Below, piece after piece: positions 44,578 through 56,854 of a DNA stretch of 64,000 nucleotides (within the stretch, counting starts at the first letter, position 1; each line of letters begins with the position of its first letter). The translations under genes were made by a program, and so were the position numbers. Below the pieces are notes generated by a model. That model was given only the letters and a program-made list of their open reading frames with translations. It ran no database searches and was not told the DNA's origin. Origin of the DNA: Lucinisca nassula (Eukaryota; Mollusca; Bivalvia; Lucinida; Lucinidae); the NCBI GenBank assembly GCA_963580285.1, contig OY757013.1, forward strand, positions 151,827,900 to 151,891,899, written 5' to 3'.

Positions 44578-46540
44578 TTTTAGCTTACATAAATGACCTA
44601 CCTGAACAGGTCAAATCTAACGTTCGATTATTTGAAGATGACACAGCTCTCTATCTCACATTCTCCAAATCTGCTACACCAGCTCTACTTCAGGAAGACC
44701 TTCGGCATCTTGAGTCCTGAGAAAAGGCATGGGACATGGAATTTAATCCATCAAAATTCCAGGTCATACACATCACTAGATCACGGCAACCTGCTCAAAA
44801 TCAGTACCACTTGCATGGGGTCCTTCTAGAAGCAGTGCATTCAGCAAAATACCTAGGAGTGGATATTTCAGAAAATCTCTCCTGGAACACTCATATATCA
44901 AGAGTTTCTAAGAAGGCAAACCAAACACTTGGATTTTTAAGCGAAATATTAAGATACACAATGAGGACCTCAAGGTGCATACAAAACAGTTGCACGTCCA
45001 CAGGTAGAATACGCTTCTAGCGTGTGGTATCCATTCACAGACACTAGCTGTCATTCAGCAAGTCGAAAAAGTTCAACGCCCTGCAGCAAGGTGGGTCAAA
45101 AGAGACTACAACAGAACCTCAAGTGTGACTGGCATACTGCAGTCACTCCAGTGGAGAAGTCTTGACCAACGCCGCATAGATAATCGACTTTCTCTCATGT
45201 ACAAAATCACTCATGACCTTGTCGCTATTCCCAGAGACCAGTACCTCACAGCCCGGCAAAGACAATCTAGAACCTCACACCCAATGGCTTACAGACAGAT
45301 CTCTACCCCTACATATTATTATAAATATTCTTATTCCCCCCGCACTATTGTACACTGGAATTCTCTCCCTACAGCAGAAGTCTTGCTGCCCAGTGCTGAT
45401 GAGTTCAACAGCACTGAGAAAAAAAATAGTCATGCCGACTAAGGAACCTAGTCAATATGATTGTCCAAAAAAGCACTATGCAAAATAGTCGATGTGACTA
45501 GGAAGACCTAGTCGAGCATTTTGACTAGAAAAAACTAGTCAACTTGACTAGCTTTACTTAGCCTAGTACATTTGACTAGCTTCATCTAGTCAAAGTTCAC
45601 TAGTTTAAGCTAGTCATATGTACTAGCTTAATAGTCAAATGTACTGGTGTGACTGTCAAAAGTACTAGCAAGCATGGTCAGGATTACTAGATTCTTAGTA
45701 CTGATTACTAGTTGCTTTAGTCGTAGATTACTAGATTCTTAGTACTGATTACTAGTACTAAAAACACATATGGAAAAACATGCTGTGTATAGGCGCCTTT
45801 AGGAAGATAAGAGAAGAAATAAAAGAATATTTCTTACCTGCATAGTTATATTTTCATATTGCAGAAAAGAAAATCCCCATTATTTATGTTTGGATTCACG
45901 GAAATGTCGACTTTAGAGCTTCTGGACGTATATTTGTATGTTGACATTGTTGTTGTTGTTGTTTATCTTGTAAGCATTATAACGCTGCTTATAACCACTA
46001 GGTGCTTAAGAAATAAAAGAATATTTCTTACCTGCAGAGTTACAAACAATAAGAACAAAGTGCTCAAGGTGAGTACAACAACCCACTGTATGTTGGGTGA
46101 AATAATATCAGAATCAACCCACTGTATGTTGGAGCATGTTCTCCTAAACGTTAAGATGGCGTCTGGAACGCTTCCTCTACACATTCTGCAAGCTGTCAAT
46201 CAACATTCGGCAGGAAAACTGTCTAGACACCCTAGTCATACTGACTAGAAAGGGTAGTCATACTGACCAGATGCCCTGTCAACGATTATTGATTTACGCT
46301 TACTAGAGAGACTAGTTAAATTGACTAAGAATGCTCAGTCAACCTACAGACGACTAGGTGACCCTCTGTGTTTACAAGGTAAACTAGTCGAATGTACTAG
46401 TTATTTTTTTCAGCGAGGGCAGTCAGCCAGATCAACCACTGCTCACCTTAACCAACCACTGTCTTGCTTTTGATCTTGTAACTAGACCTTTTTGACTCTC
46501 ACGCTTTTAACTTTCCTTTAATTTTCACCACTTGCCTTTT
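44578..46540 (+). pseudogene. LINE reverse transcriptase, 3' part (split again)
   Basis: Continues the RT from 40999-41180. It starts with AYINDLPEQVKSNVRLFEDDTA, broken at the first word; the catalytic box reads FEDD instead of the usual YADD/FADD. Then comes KFQVIHITRS, HSAKYLGVDISENLSWNTHI and a C-terminal part with LQWRSLDQRRIDNRLSLMYK. Near 45411 it is interrupted by a second element (to about 46416) and resumes with AVSQINHCSP-like sequence. It contains stops and a frameshift and is clearly dead. It is likely the same broad LINE group as the relic at 30600-31650. Confidence 0.8.
45411..46416. mobile_element. Element of about 1 kb with GACTAG subterminal arrays
   Basis: Ends read CACTGAGAAAAAAAATA on the left and the approximate complement TATTTTTTTCAGCG on the right. 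Both subterminal zones (about 45430-45760 and 46225-46400) are packed with degenerate GACTAGT/ACTAGTC words in both orientations. The element interrupts a LINE, so it is a real insertion. A 2-bp AG duplication is possible but not certain. CACT-type ends with subterminal repeats suggest an EnSpm/CACTA or hAT-like MITE; no transposase is visible. Confidence 0.6.
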
Positions 46541-46967
46541 CCTAGCTCACATGCTACAAGTCCCAGCAATGGGTTAAGCATTATTGGAAGATACATAGAT
46601 AGGAAGACTAGACAGAAGATCTGCCCCTGCTCTACTCAGAAGTGCACAGGTTGGTTAAAATGGAATGGGCCACAAGTTCTATATAGTGACATCTGTTTTA
46701 TGACACACACCAGACACATTTACAGGGTATGTTGTGGGTTCTATTTTCTAGTTCTTTGGTGTCATTGGTCACATTAAGCTTTCTTTTATACAGCACTCTG
46801 ACATCACATCAACAAGAATAGCATAGCTATTTTCTATAAATAAACATTACCTGGATTTCCTACAAATCGGAAAGTCACATGGACGATTAGAGCATCTGTG
46901 CATAGAAAGTTACGGGTCGATTGATAAGCAATCAACCTAAAAGCAAAATAATAATACTTAAGAAATA

Positions 46968-47127
46968 GATGAGCTCTAACTGTGATTTGTTGAGTAATAA
47001 ATCACAGTTTGGAGGTCAGTTGTAAAGTAGACAAATCACAAGCGCGTAGCGCGCGTGATTTGGCTACTTACAACTGACCGACAAACTGTGATTTATTACT
47101 CAACAAATCACAAACTAGAGCTGATCT
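46968..47127. repeat. Long-hairpin repeat, intact copy
   Basis: Two arms of about 70 nt (AACTGTGATTTGTTGAGTAA, then ATCACAGTTTGGAGGTCAGT and so on) flank a GC-rich loop GCGCGTAGCGCGCG. It is the uninterrupted relative of 2747-2880 plus 4887-4905. Confidence 0.7.
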
Positions 47128-47421
47128 ATTTCGATTCTAACAGGCTGAGCTGTGGTTTCCTTCAAAATCTCACAATTTTTCGCCATTGTTAGAAGAAATC
47201 CCGCTAAAATTATCGACTGAAACACATGCATTTATATTCTTTTATAACGTTTTCGATGCGAGAAAATGGCGTTACACCGTCTAACGTCAAGGAAATCGAC
47301 TAGTGACGTCATAAATTTGCAGTTTTTTAATGACGTCACACGTCACGCTCTTCCAACTGTGATTTGTTGCAGAATAAAACATAGTTATTTTCCATTGCCT
47401 ATAAAGGCGCGCTGTGTTAGA

Positions 47422-47424
<3 letters not shown>

Positions 47425-47467
<43 letters not shown>
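47425..47467. repeat. (AAT)n microsatellite
   Basis: About 14 uninterrupted AAT triplets. Confidence 0.9.
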
Positions 47468-47469
<2 letters not shown>

Positions 47470-47952
47470 CATTATTTGTTTGTTTGTTATGTTAAGGTGT
47501 TTTTGGAGATGTTGCTTCTAATTTTGTGGGATTTTTTCCTGACACTGAGGTGAAATGGTATCTCATGCGCGTCTGCCCAAAGAAACCACAAAGGTTTAAG
47601 AAATGGTCCGATTAGCACCACTTCTGTGTGCGGAGGCACTATGTCTAATTCTCCAAGGGTGCAAAAAAATCAACATTTAAGGGCATATGCTACGAAATAC
47701 TTCCTACATTGAAAACTGTTTAAGAGTCTGTATATGTCCAGTATCATATACTGGCACACCACATATGAATTAAAAACCTTATGTCACCGTGCTGAATCTT
47801 AAGTAATCTGAACAAGAAGGAAACTTCCCCCCCCCCCCCCCCCCCAACTGTTTTCCCAGAAAAATCAGAAAACTACCATGTTAATAAATATCAAGTCAAA
47901 AATGACTTTTGCCTAGCTTTTAAACATTTTTCAGTCAGAATTATATATTGCA

Positions 47953-50132
47953 CGACCCGCAGAAAAAGCAACCGACTGAAGTCGGTTTTTTCTAAGAGTG
48001 CCCTAAAATCACCGTGTCATTCTGTCAGTCTGTCATTCTGTCAGTCTGTCAGTCTGTCATTCTGTCTGTCCGTCCGTAACCCGTTTGTGAAAATTGGTGA
48101 TAGTGACTTAACCGCTTGGAATATTTAAACAATTTTTGGCATACTGATAGATATCAATGAGATCTAACCAATGAACTTACGAAATAATACATTCCATTTA
48201 GTATAGCCTCGCCGAGGTGAAAAATGTGAAAATTTTCGAACATTTTTGAACTGCTTCTCCTCGGAAACCATTGGGCCGATTGAAGTCAAATTTCATATGG
48301 AGCCTCTATGGGATGGGGGAAACCAAAATTTGCTCATGGGGTCAAGGTCACATGACCAAAATGGCCACCAAGCCATATATGGTTTGTCTGTCTGCCCGTC
48401 CGTAACCCGTTTGTGAAAATTGGTGATAGTGACTTAACCGCTTGGAATATTTAAACAATTTTTGGCATACTGATAGATATCAATGAGATCTAACCAATGA
48501 ACTTGCGAAATATTACATTCCATTTAGTATAGCCTCGCCGAGGCGAAAAATGTGAAAATTTTCGAACTGCTTCTCCTCGGAAACGGTTGGGCCGATTGAA
48601 GTCCAATTTCATATGGATCCTCTATGGGATAGGGAAACCAAAATGTGCTCATTAGGTCCAGGTCACATGACCAAAATGGCCGCCAAGCCATATATGGCAA
48701 AAACCCTTCAAAAATAGTCTTCTCCAGAACCACTGGGCAGATTTCCACGAACTTTGATAAATAGCATCTGGGATGTAGGCCTATCATAAATTGCTAAAAT
48801 GGTGACCCTGGGTTGACCTTGACCTTCTTTGGGTCCGTCCGTAACCCGTTTGTGAAAATTGGTGATAGTGACTTAACCGCTTGGAATATTTAAACAATTT
48901 TTGGCATACTGATAGATATCAATGATATCTAACCAATGAACTTACAAAATATTACATTCCATTTAGTATAGCCTCGCCGAGGCGAAAAATGTGAACATTT
49001 TCGAACATTTTTTAACTGCTTCTCCTCGGAAACCGTTGGGCCGATTGAAGTCAAATTTCATATGGAGCCTCTATGGGATGGGGGAAACCAAAATTTGCTC
49101 ATGGGGTCAAGGTCACATGACCAAAATGGCCGCCAAGCCATATATGGTTTGTCTGTCTGTCCGTCCGTAACCCGTTTGTGAACATTGGTGATAGTGACTT
49201 AACCGCTCGGAATATTTAATTAATTTTTGGCATACTGATAGATATCAATGAGATCTAACCAATGAACTTGCGAAATATTACATCCTATTTAGTATAGCTT
49301 CGCCGAGGCGACAAATGTGAAAATTTTCGAACTGCTTCTCCTCGGAAACCGTTGGGCCGATTGAAATCAAATTTCATATGGAGCCTCTATGGGATGGGGG
49401 AAACCAAAATTGCTCATGAGGTCCAGGACACATGACCAAAATGGCCGCCAAGCCATATATGGTCTGTCTATCTGTTCGTCCGTAACCCGTTTGTGAAAAT
49501 TGGTGATAGTGACTTAACCGCTTGGAATATTTAAACAATTTTTGGCATACTGATAAATATCAATGAGATCTTATCAATGAACTTGCGAAATATTACATTC
49601 CATTTAGTACAGCCTCGCCGAGGCGAAAAATGTGAAAATTTTCGAACTGCTTCTCCTCGGAAATCGTTGGGCCGATTGAAGTCAAATTTCATATGGAGCC
49701 TCTACGGGATGGGGGAAACCAATATTTCCTTATTAGGTCCAGGTCACATGACCAAAATGGCCGCCAAGCAATATTTGGTAAAAACCCTTCAAAAATAGTC
49801 TTCTCCAGAACCACTGTGCAGATTTCCACGAAACTTGATAAATAGCATCTGGAACGTAGGCCCATCATAAATTGCTAAATGGTGACCCTGGGTTGACCTT
49901 GACCTTCTTTGTGCCTAGGTCAAACTTTGACACATATGCTTTTGTGTTGGATTTTATCCTGCAAACGATTCAGAATACAGTACTAAAGTATAAGATATAT
50001 TTTTGCTCCTTACGATAAGGCGCATTTATTGGGGGAACCGTTTTATGTCCAGGTCACTTGACCAAATTGGCCGCCATACCCGTATATGGTAACACTCATA
50101 AAGCTTAAAGCATCCGGCGGGTCGTGCACTTC
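47953..50132. repeat. Long composite tandem-repeat cassette with inverted ends
   Basis: Opens with GCACGACCCGCAGAAAAAGC and closes with GGCGGGTCGTGCAC, an inverted pair. Five composite units are anchored by 'ccgtaacccgtttgtgaaaa' at about 48070, 48402, 48838, 49164 and 49482, with irregular spacing of 318-436 bp because some units contain an extra 'accctgggttgaccttgacc' block. The ORFs through it are not coding. Confidence 0.65.
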
Positions 50133-51149
50133 AGCTGAAGCACTGGTTAAAAGATACTGCTGCCTAAATTTAGCCAATTTTTCAAGCTCAGAAAATTTAT
50201 TTGCAATACAAATTTTGTCATCAACCCAAATATCTTTAAAAATTATTCATTGTCTGCATTATTTTGGACCACACAGAAAAATGCTACATTGAAATTTTCA
50301 TAAAACAAGGTTTTTTCTCTAGGGGATGTTATCAGAGAATAGAAAATTAAAAGAAAACTAGGGGTCACCGTGCTAATTTTTGTTTTATTTAACAAACCGT
50401 TCCCCTACCCCCAGATGAAATACATGGTAAAAATACATATAAATTCTATGAAAAGATGGTGAATCATTGACAGATAACATGGGTTTTACTTGTAAATAGT
50501 AACTGGCCATAATATGCATTACAGCAAATCGTTTAAGTAAGTCTATAACCATTTAGGTTGATCTGATCATGGGTAAATGCCGAAAAATTAAAATTTCCAA
50601 AAGTTGCAAAGTTACTGTTTTCGTGAAGTTTATAGCCAAGCTGAACATGTTAAATAATGAAATAAACCCAAAACAATATCTGTTCCACAAATTTCAACCA
50701 TTTCCTTACCCAAAACGGTAAAATGTTGGCTCTGGCATAACATTCATTTTTGATGATCATACCAAAACTGCGAATTCGTAGCATTTGTCTTTAACTGGAG
50801 TGACATGTCGCTGTATTAAAAGGTCATTGATCTGGGTAAATAAAAAAAGTATTTCTGTTTGGTTAACAGAAACATGCCCTATCGGAAACTTGCCCTATCG
50901 TTCTTATTTGCAGTATCCTTAGGACTTTGATTTGACTGAGACCAGAGATCGATATCTTTTTTTAGGACAACCGTCTTTTTCATTGGTCGATACTGGAGGT
51001 GTGTACCATTGAAGGTCAAGGTGGACTGACACTATTGGAAAAATTTTCCTTGGATCTTTCAACTTCCAATGGGAATCTCTATTGTTTCTATCGGGGACAG
51101 GATTAAATGAAAATTAGAAATCGTAAGCATTATAACCAGGCCATTTAAC

Positions 51150-51239
51150 TCCCGGATCTGCTGAAATTACTACGAAATATAAACAGCCTAAGGACAGTTT
51201 GACCGAATTTCCTGGCCTCGTGATCAGCTGTTTCTTGGG
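51150..51239 (+). other. Putative 5' untranslated exon of host gene
   Basis: Ends at a strong splice donor (GGG|GTAAGTAAG, intron from 51240). The intron ends with TTATTTCAG at 51386. The 5' end is not defined; 51150 is approximate. No TATA box was identified upstream. Confidence 0.45.
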
Positions 51240-51421
51240 GTAAGTAAGTTGCTTTATTCTATCACTTCTTGTATTGTGGGAAGGCTGAAATTAACATTAG
51301 AGATTAAAACAATATAAATCTCAGATCTGATTATAAAATGAGGTAGTTTTAATGTTTGAATTGACAGTTACAATTTCTTATTTCAGAGTCATCTTCCCAG
51401 GGGCCCAAGACGGGGAAATCC

Positions 51422-51721
51422 ATGGCAGGTTTAAGGGATCAAGATTCTTTGCGTTTTTTGATGACCTTGAGCAACAGAGATCCTAATATAAGAAACCAGG
51501 CCTTTGATGCAATCAGACAGAACATTGATTTGTTACTCTCAAATGGCTATGGTAGTCCAGTGCCCCCAGGAAGTTCTTCAGAAATCAGTGATTTCCAAAA
51601 TGAGTTTGACATAAAAGTGTCCAAAGTGCAAGAAAAGTTGCCAGATTTTCTTAGAATTATTCATTCCTGTCCATTTGGAGACATAAGTGAAAAATGTCAG
51701 TGGTTTCTTGAAGACCTGCAG
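51422..51721 (+). CDS. First coding exon of an unidentified host gene
   Basis: Exon 51387-51721 starts after a TTATTTCAG acceptor and ends CTGCAG|GTATGTG, a good donor. The ATG at 51422 follows 35 nt of leader, and the coding part is exactly 100 codons, leaving phase 0. The peptide begins MAGLRDQDSLRFLMTLSNRD and is predicted mainly helical (DPNIRNQAFDAIRQNIDLLL looks like an ARM/HEAT-type helix pair), with a Pro/Ser-rich loop at about residues 43-52 and a second helical part ending CQWFLEDLQ. No signal peptide or catalytic motif is visible. I do not recognise the protein and did not find its next exon in the window. The region downstream is repeats and an LTR element, so the following intron may be long. 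Confidence 0.6.
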
Positions 51722-52445
51722 GTATGTGATTTGATTTTCTAAAGTTTGTATTGAGCTGCAAACCCTCCATAGTAATGGGCCAGTCCATTTTAATCTTACA
51801 TAGGTTTCTATAAATAACCTGGGTTTATCTGAGAGTGCTGATCAGCAAAAAATGTGTTTAGGTTGTTAAACAGAAATTCAAACAAAAACCTGTTGATCAG
51901 AACCTTTTGTCTTCCCTGCTTGGATAGTTTCTCTAGTATTCAAGACTCTAGTCTGTGAAGCTGAGTTTGAATTGAGGTCTAACATCCCTGTCAACACTAT
52001 TTAGGTCATTTTGGAGATGTTGCTTCCAATTTTGTGGGACTTTTACCCAACATTGAGCTGAAACAACATCTCAAGCCCAAAACCAAAATACATATGCATT
52101 GGATGGTCTGACTCACACGACTTTGCCTGGGCAGGCTTAGTCCTTCTAAGCAGTTTACCAGTACTTATGTGTGGTCAGTTTCATCTCAAATGTATTTCTC
52201 CAAGCTCCAAGAGTTTTTTGTTTGTTTGTTTTGCAGTTTACTGGCCAAGTCAATACTATTCCAATGGCTGAGTAGGCTGGGTTTTATCTGACTTCATAGA
52301 CCACAAAGACACGTTTTCTAGTGACCGGGCTTATTTTGCTACATGATTCTGTTACCTTGAGGACTAGCTGTAATTATCCTAAAATTTTAACAAGTTTTTT
52401 TCATGATCCAGCAAGAAGTCCATGGCAAACGGTGCAGACAGAATG

Positions 52446-52507
52446 GCAAACAATGTAGACCCTGATCAGAATACTTACGAGCAGTCTGCCTGGATCTGCA
52501 CTGTTTA
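52446..52507. repeat. Hairpin module with CAAACARTG stem
   Basis: Decayed copy of the module at 1975-2041, with the GATCAGA step and GAGCAGTCTG inner arm. Confidence 0.5.
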
Positions 52508-53221
52508 TTGGGGCCTATCTGTCCCAATACTTAGGGTCATTAGGATCACCCTCCTTATTATCACATCAGTATTTATTCCCCACTCATATATCAGATAATA
52601 AAAGGCCTTTTTCCCCTCAATTACTCCAAGATACTAATGTTGTGGTCACAGTGGACAAATGTCCTCAACATTATGTAATAAATTCAATGTTCTTGAGTAT
52701 CTCCATTATAACCCCTCCCTTCTTGTGCTGATAAGATACAAGATACAAGAAACTTTATTTAGAGTAGGTATTCATAGTTTAACACATATACAACACTAGC
52801 CACCAGGACTATTTTACCAACAAACAAAGTATATAATTGTACAAATAATAATAATAAAAGTAATCACATCACAGTAGGAAACATCAAGTTATCACAAATG
52901 AAATACATACATTATCATGCAGTCATGTTACAGAATATAAAACAAGTTATAAAAAATTAAGTTATAGGACAGACATTGACTGCGTGCATCATGGTCAAAC
53001 GCCTCATGCACGCAGACCGGTAAGATTCTTAGTTATTTCTACAACAGTCCATCAATGTGAGGGAGTCTTAAACAAAAAACGAAAATAAGTCACAAGGACA
53101 CTCTATCTGAAAGTTCAGACAGAGGTCCTTGTCGAAAGACGAAAAATGAAGAAGGCAAAAGTCACTGATAGACTGTTGTGAGATTTCAGGCTATCAGCAT
53201 ATGAATATGTCAAATAAGGTA

Positions 53222-53438
53222 TTAACTCTTATCATGCTGTACACGACAACCCCTATCTTTAGAAACAGTGTAGATCCAGATCAGATGGCTTCTGAAGAAG
53301 CCATCTGATCAGGATCAACACTGTTTGACATTAAGTTTATGGCTTTGTAAGAATATATTAATTACATCAAGTAATCTGATTGGTTCAATGTCTGAAATGG
53401 GTGTGGTTAAAATGAATATTCAACAAGAGAAGGGTTAA
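53222..53438 (+). mobile_element. TTAA-flanked MITE, family A
   Basis: Family A copy with TTAA at both sides, in the intron or flank downstream of the host exon. Confidence 0.7.
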
Positions 53439-53578
53439 AACACATTAAAAGAATATCACAAATTGTAGCTTAATCACAGAAAAGCTGGTTTATAAAGATT
53501 CGTTACATTGAAATGTCACTGAAATGAGTTTTTGTCCTTATATCAAATGTTGGTATAAAGAGGGTTATCTGTACATAG

Positions 53579-53580
53579 AA

Positions 53581-53627
<47 letters not shown>

Positions 53628-54300
53628 ACAGATTTTTTATTAACGTGCAGGTACAGGGGCAACGTCCACATAAGTGGACCCCCTTCCAGGTACCTGGCTT
53701 GCTGCACACATGGCAGATCTTACACCAGATCTCCAGGCTTGTATATCATGAGGATCGATAGCATAGAGCTTCCATTCTCTGCAATCTCTTTCTGTTAGCT
53801 GCTTCCAGGTCATCTTGGGCTTTCCTGGCCCCCGCTTTCCACCTACCTGTATGTCACAGGCAGTCTTGACTGCACCATTGGAGCGTTCCACATGTCCATA
53901 CCAGTGAAGCCTTCTCTCTTTCAGGATGAGGTCCAGGTCCTCATCACAAGATATGTGCCACTGACCAAGTGTTGGTCTTTTATTGACTTTTATGGCAGCG
54001 CTCTGGCTAGCCCTGTATAGCGAGCGGACCACCCATACCTGTGATATTTTTTAACTGTATGAGGGAGATTTGTAATTGTGATGAGGGAGATGTAAAGAAT
54101 ATAATATAGGGAAATTCTCAGTTCAAATGAGGGAGACTCCAAAATTTTACAAAAACTTAGCATAAATTGGGCAAAAATTAGCATCAAGATGAGGGATTTT
54201 CCCTCCTGATGAGGGAGGTATCACAGGTACGACCACCCATCTATCCCTCTGTCCTTCTTAAGCTTCCTCCTGCCTGTTATTTTCAACAGCAGATGTAAAA
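53579..54300 (-). pseudogene. 3' end of an RTE-like LINE, split by a MITE
   Basis: Minus-strand ORF 54032-53640 encodes the C-terminal tail found in many invertebrate endonuclease-reverse transcriptases: RRLHWYGHVERSNGAVKTAC, then KRGPGKPKMTWKQLTERDC and WRSGVRSAMCAASQVPGRG, ending in VAPVPAR. After the stop comes a short leader into a (GAT)n tract (53579-53626), the microsatellite tail usual for RTE-type elements. The same element continues upstream of a 198-bp MITE at 54034-54231 to about 54300 (LLLKITGRRKL-like). The polymerase part is absent, so this is a 5'-truncated copy. Confidence 0.75.
54034..54231. mobile_element. MITE, 198 bp, 6-bp TSD, ends shared with 41181-44571
   Basis: Ends CATACCTGTGATA and TATCACAGGTACG, flanked by ACCACC at 54028-54033 and 54232-54237. 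The subterminal ATGAGGGAGA word occurs at least four times. It is inserted in the LINE tail. Confidence 0.85.
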
Positions 54301-54339
54301 CCCTACGTTTTGGTGAAAACTACATGAAAACTGGACCGA

Positions 54340-54445
54340 ACTATAAAAATCTTACGAAAATAAGACGTGACATTATATGTGAATCGTCTGCTCTGCAGAT
54401 GATTTACATATAATGTCAAGTCTTATTTTCTCGGAAAATTAAGAA
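54340..54445. repeat. Palindromic repeat (AATAAGAC/GTCTTATT arms)
   Basis: Inverted arms AATAAGACGTGACATTATAT and complement around a TCTGCTCTGCAGA loop. Related palindromes occur near 13235-13325 and 8985-9085. Confidence 0.5.
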
Positions 54446-54872
54446 CAAAATAATATATACTTTGAAAAATTGCTGTCTGCTAGCCAATGTGATGGTAAGA
54501 TATCATGCAACATCAGACATCTGTGTAAATTTGCGCTGGCATGTTCATTCTTAATAAAGGTTGCTCTTTTCTGTTATTGATGGATCTGTCCCCAGAAACA
54601 TCAAACAAGTGGTCTTAAGTGTATTAAAGCGCTATCTTTGGACATAACTATTGATTCTCTGGGATACTGAAGCATTGGAATGATATAAACAAGTTATAAA
54701 ACAACAGAAACAAACCAGTAAAACTGGTTTAAAATGAGATACCAATTACAACAATAGTGATCTGCTTTGTTTTCTGCTGCTTTGTCACTGGCTCCTCTTC
54801 TAGGAGCAGTCCGATCAGGGTCCACACTGTTTGCCTGTATGACAAAATATGTTTGAAAAATTTGCAAGAAGG

Positions 54873-55003
54873 TGTGAGTGAGTGTTTTAGTTTTATGTTT
54901 CACCAACAGCTAAGGTCATATGGAGACGCAACCTGAAAGTGGTGAAGCCCGGGATCGATCCTGCGACCCCTGGTTTACAAGGCGAGTAGCACTATCGAGG
55001 CTT
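54873..55003 (-). mobile_element. tRNA-derived SINE-like element
   Basis: On the minus strand it starts with a tRNA-like head. A B-box-like GGATCGATCCC follows an A-box-like region, and the body ends with 'aaaacactcactcacacc'. Fuller relatives lie at 58552-58699. Assignment as a SINE rests on the pol III box resemblance only. Confidence 0.5.
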
Positions 55004-55078
55004 CTGTAAGCAGGTGTAGCAGACATGTAAAAAGGCAACATTTTCTGTCTTTCTTCGCATTTTATGGATTAAAGTTTG

Positions 55079-55289
55079 GATCCTTATCCTGCTGAACACA
55101 ACAATCTCTATCTAAGCAAACAGTGTAGATCCAGATCAGATGGCTTCTGAAGAAGCCATCTGATCAGGATCTACACTGTTTGTCATTTAGATTGCAAATT
55201 TTGAATGAATAAATTACATCAAGTAATTTGATTGGTTGAAATGTAAATGGGTGTGGCTTAATTAATCTATGCAGCTGGATAAAGGTTAA
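55079..55289 (+). mobile_element. TTAA-type MITE, family A
   Basis: Family A copy. The right TTAA is intact and the left end has decayed. Confidence 0.65.
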
Positions 55290-55299
55290 GCTAATTAAT

Positions 55300-56010
55300 T
55301 GCAAAGCAGATGACTTTCTGAATTTCAGCTCACCAGAGCCAAAGGCACCGGTGGAGCTTATAGGATAGGTGGTAGTCCGTCGAAGTCTGCATCAACACTC
55401 CTCTGAAACTGCTTGGCCAGCCTCCATTTCTCAGGAACCAAATGGCCAATGACGTTGAAACTTGATATGCAGCATTGGGGACTCAGGGGGCCCTAGGCCG
55501 CCCTACCAAGTTTGTTCAAATAATCACCCTTGGTTGACCTTGACCTATTTTAGTAAAATAGGTAAAATCTCTTACCTCGAGGTCAAATTTGGTCACTTAG
55601 GGATTTGTATGAGGAACATTTTTCTGGTTCTTTTGTAGCGTGTGATATGAGAATTAATATTTTCAATCAATTGAATGAAAGTTTATCAATTCCAAAGGTC
55701 AAGGTCATTTACTGACCTTTGTTCTGGATGACTTGGATGCAGTATTTTTATCTTTTTCTCTACTAAAACTACTAGGCAGATTGTAACCAAATTGCATATG
55801 GAGCCTCTATGGGATGGGGCAATGAATGTTTGATTGTGGGATCTAGGTTACATGACCAAGATAGCCCCCATATATTTCTCAGGAATCAAATTGCTGATGA
55901 CCTTGAAACTTGGTATGCAGCATTAGGGATTTGAGTCCTACCAAATTTGCTCAAATGATTACTTTCATTTGACATTGTCATATTTTACATTACCAGGTAA
56001 GGTCAAATTT
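55300..56010. repeat. Degenerate tandem-repeat cassette
   Basis: Opens 'cagctcaccagagccaaagg' and contains two to three units around 'tgatgaccttgaaacttggt' and 'catatggagcctctatggga'. The latter is shared with the cassette at 47953-50132. Confidence 0.5.
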
Positions 56011-56854
56011 TGTCACTTAGGCATTTCCAAACAGTTTATCCAAAAATGGAAAAAAAAATCCACCAAAGGCAACATGTATGTGGCACCTGTGGGGGCAAAA
56101 TCTTCATAAAGTCAATAAACCATGAAATGTAGGCCAAGATTAAATCTTAATGCCTATATTAAAGGAATGAAACTCTTCATGATAAATTGAGAAATCATTA
56201 CGATAACACACCCGTGCAACATTTTTTTTTTTTTTTTTTTTTTGGTTTGGGTTTTACGGCCCTTTCAAGATTATTTCACTCATATCGAGCCGATCGTTAA
56301 TCATAGGTGGGCGAAAACCGGAGCACCCGGAGAAAAACCACCTGACCATAGTGCACATTTTCCAATCTCCAAAATGGCTTCTTTTCTGATGAAAACCTGA
56401 TATATTTTTCTTATTTTAATTGCTAACATAGGTTGTGGTGCTCGTTAGAACCTCCTCATTAAGCTGGTTCTTATGAGTACCCACAACTTACCGGGTATGT
56501 CTTGGAGCAGAATTAATAAAAATAATGTATACCCCCGTAAACCCCAGTTTTTGCTATATAAAATGGAGTTTAGGGGGTGTTCATTTCACAGACTTGTTCA
56601 TGTGATGATGGGCATGTTCAACATAGGCTAACAATGTCACAATGTTCATTACTAGATGGACACATGAATATAAGGAACAAACAAACAAATGGATAAAAAA
56701 ACTGGATCCCTGTATTGTGCCATGCTAATAGGAGACACAACAAAAACAAGAGGCCCATGGGCCACTACTCTCACCAGAAGTCATGTGGTAGAAACTGGCC
56801 CTAGTCCCTGGCAGCCATGTTTTTCATGGTGGCTAAAGTAGAAAGGTAGAGGAC

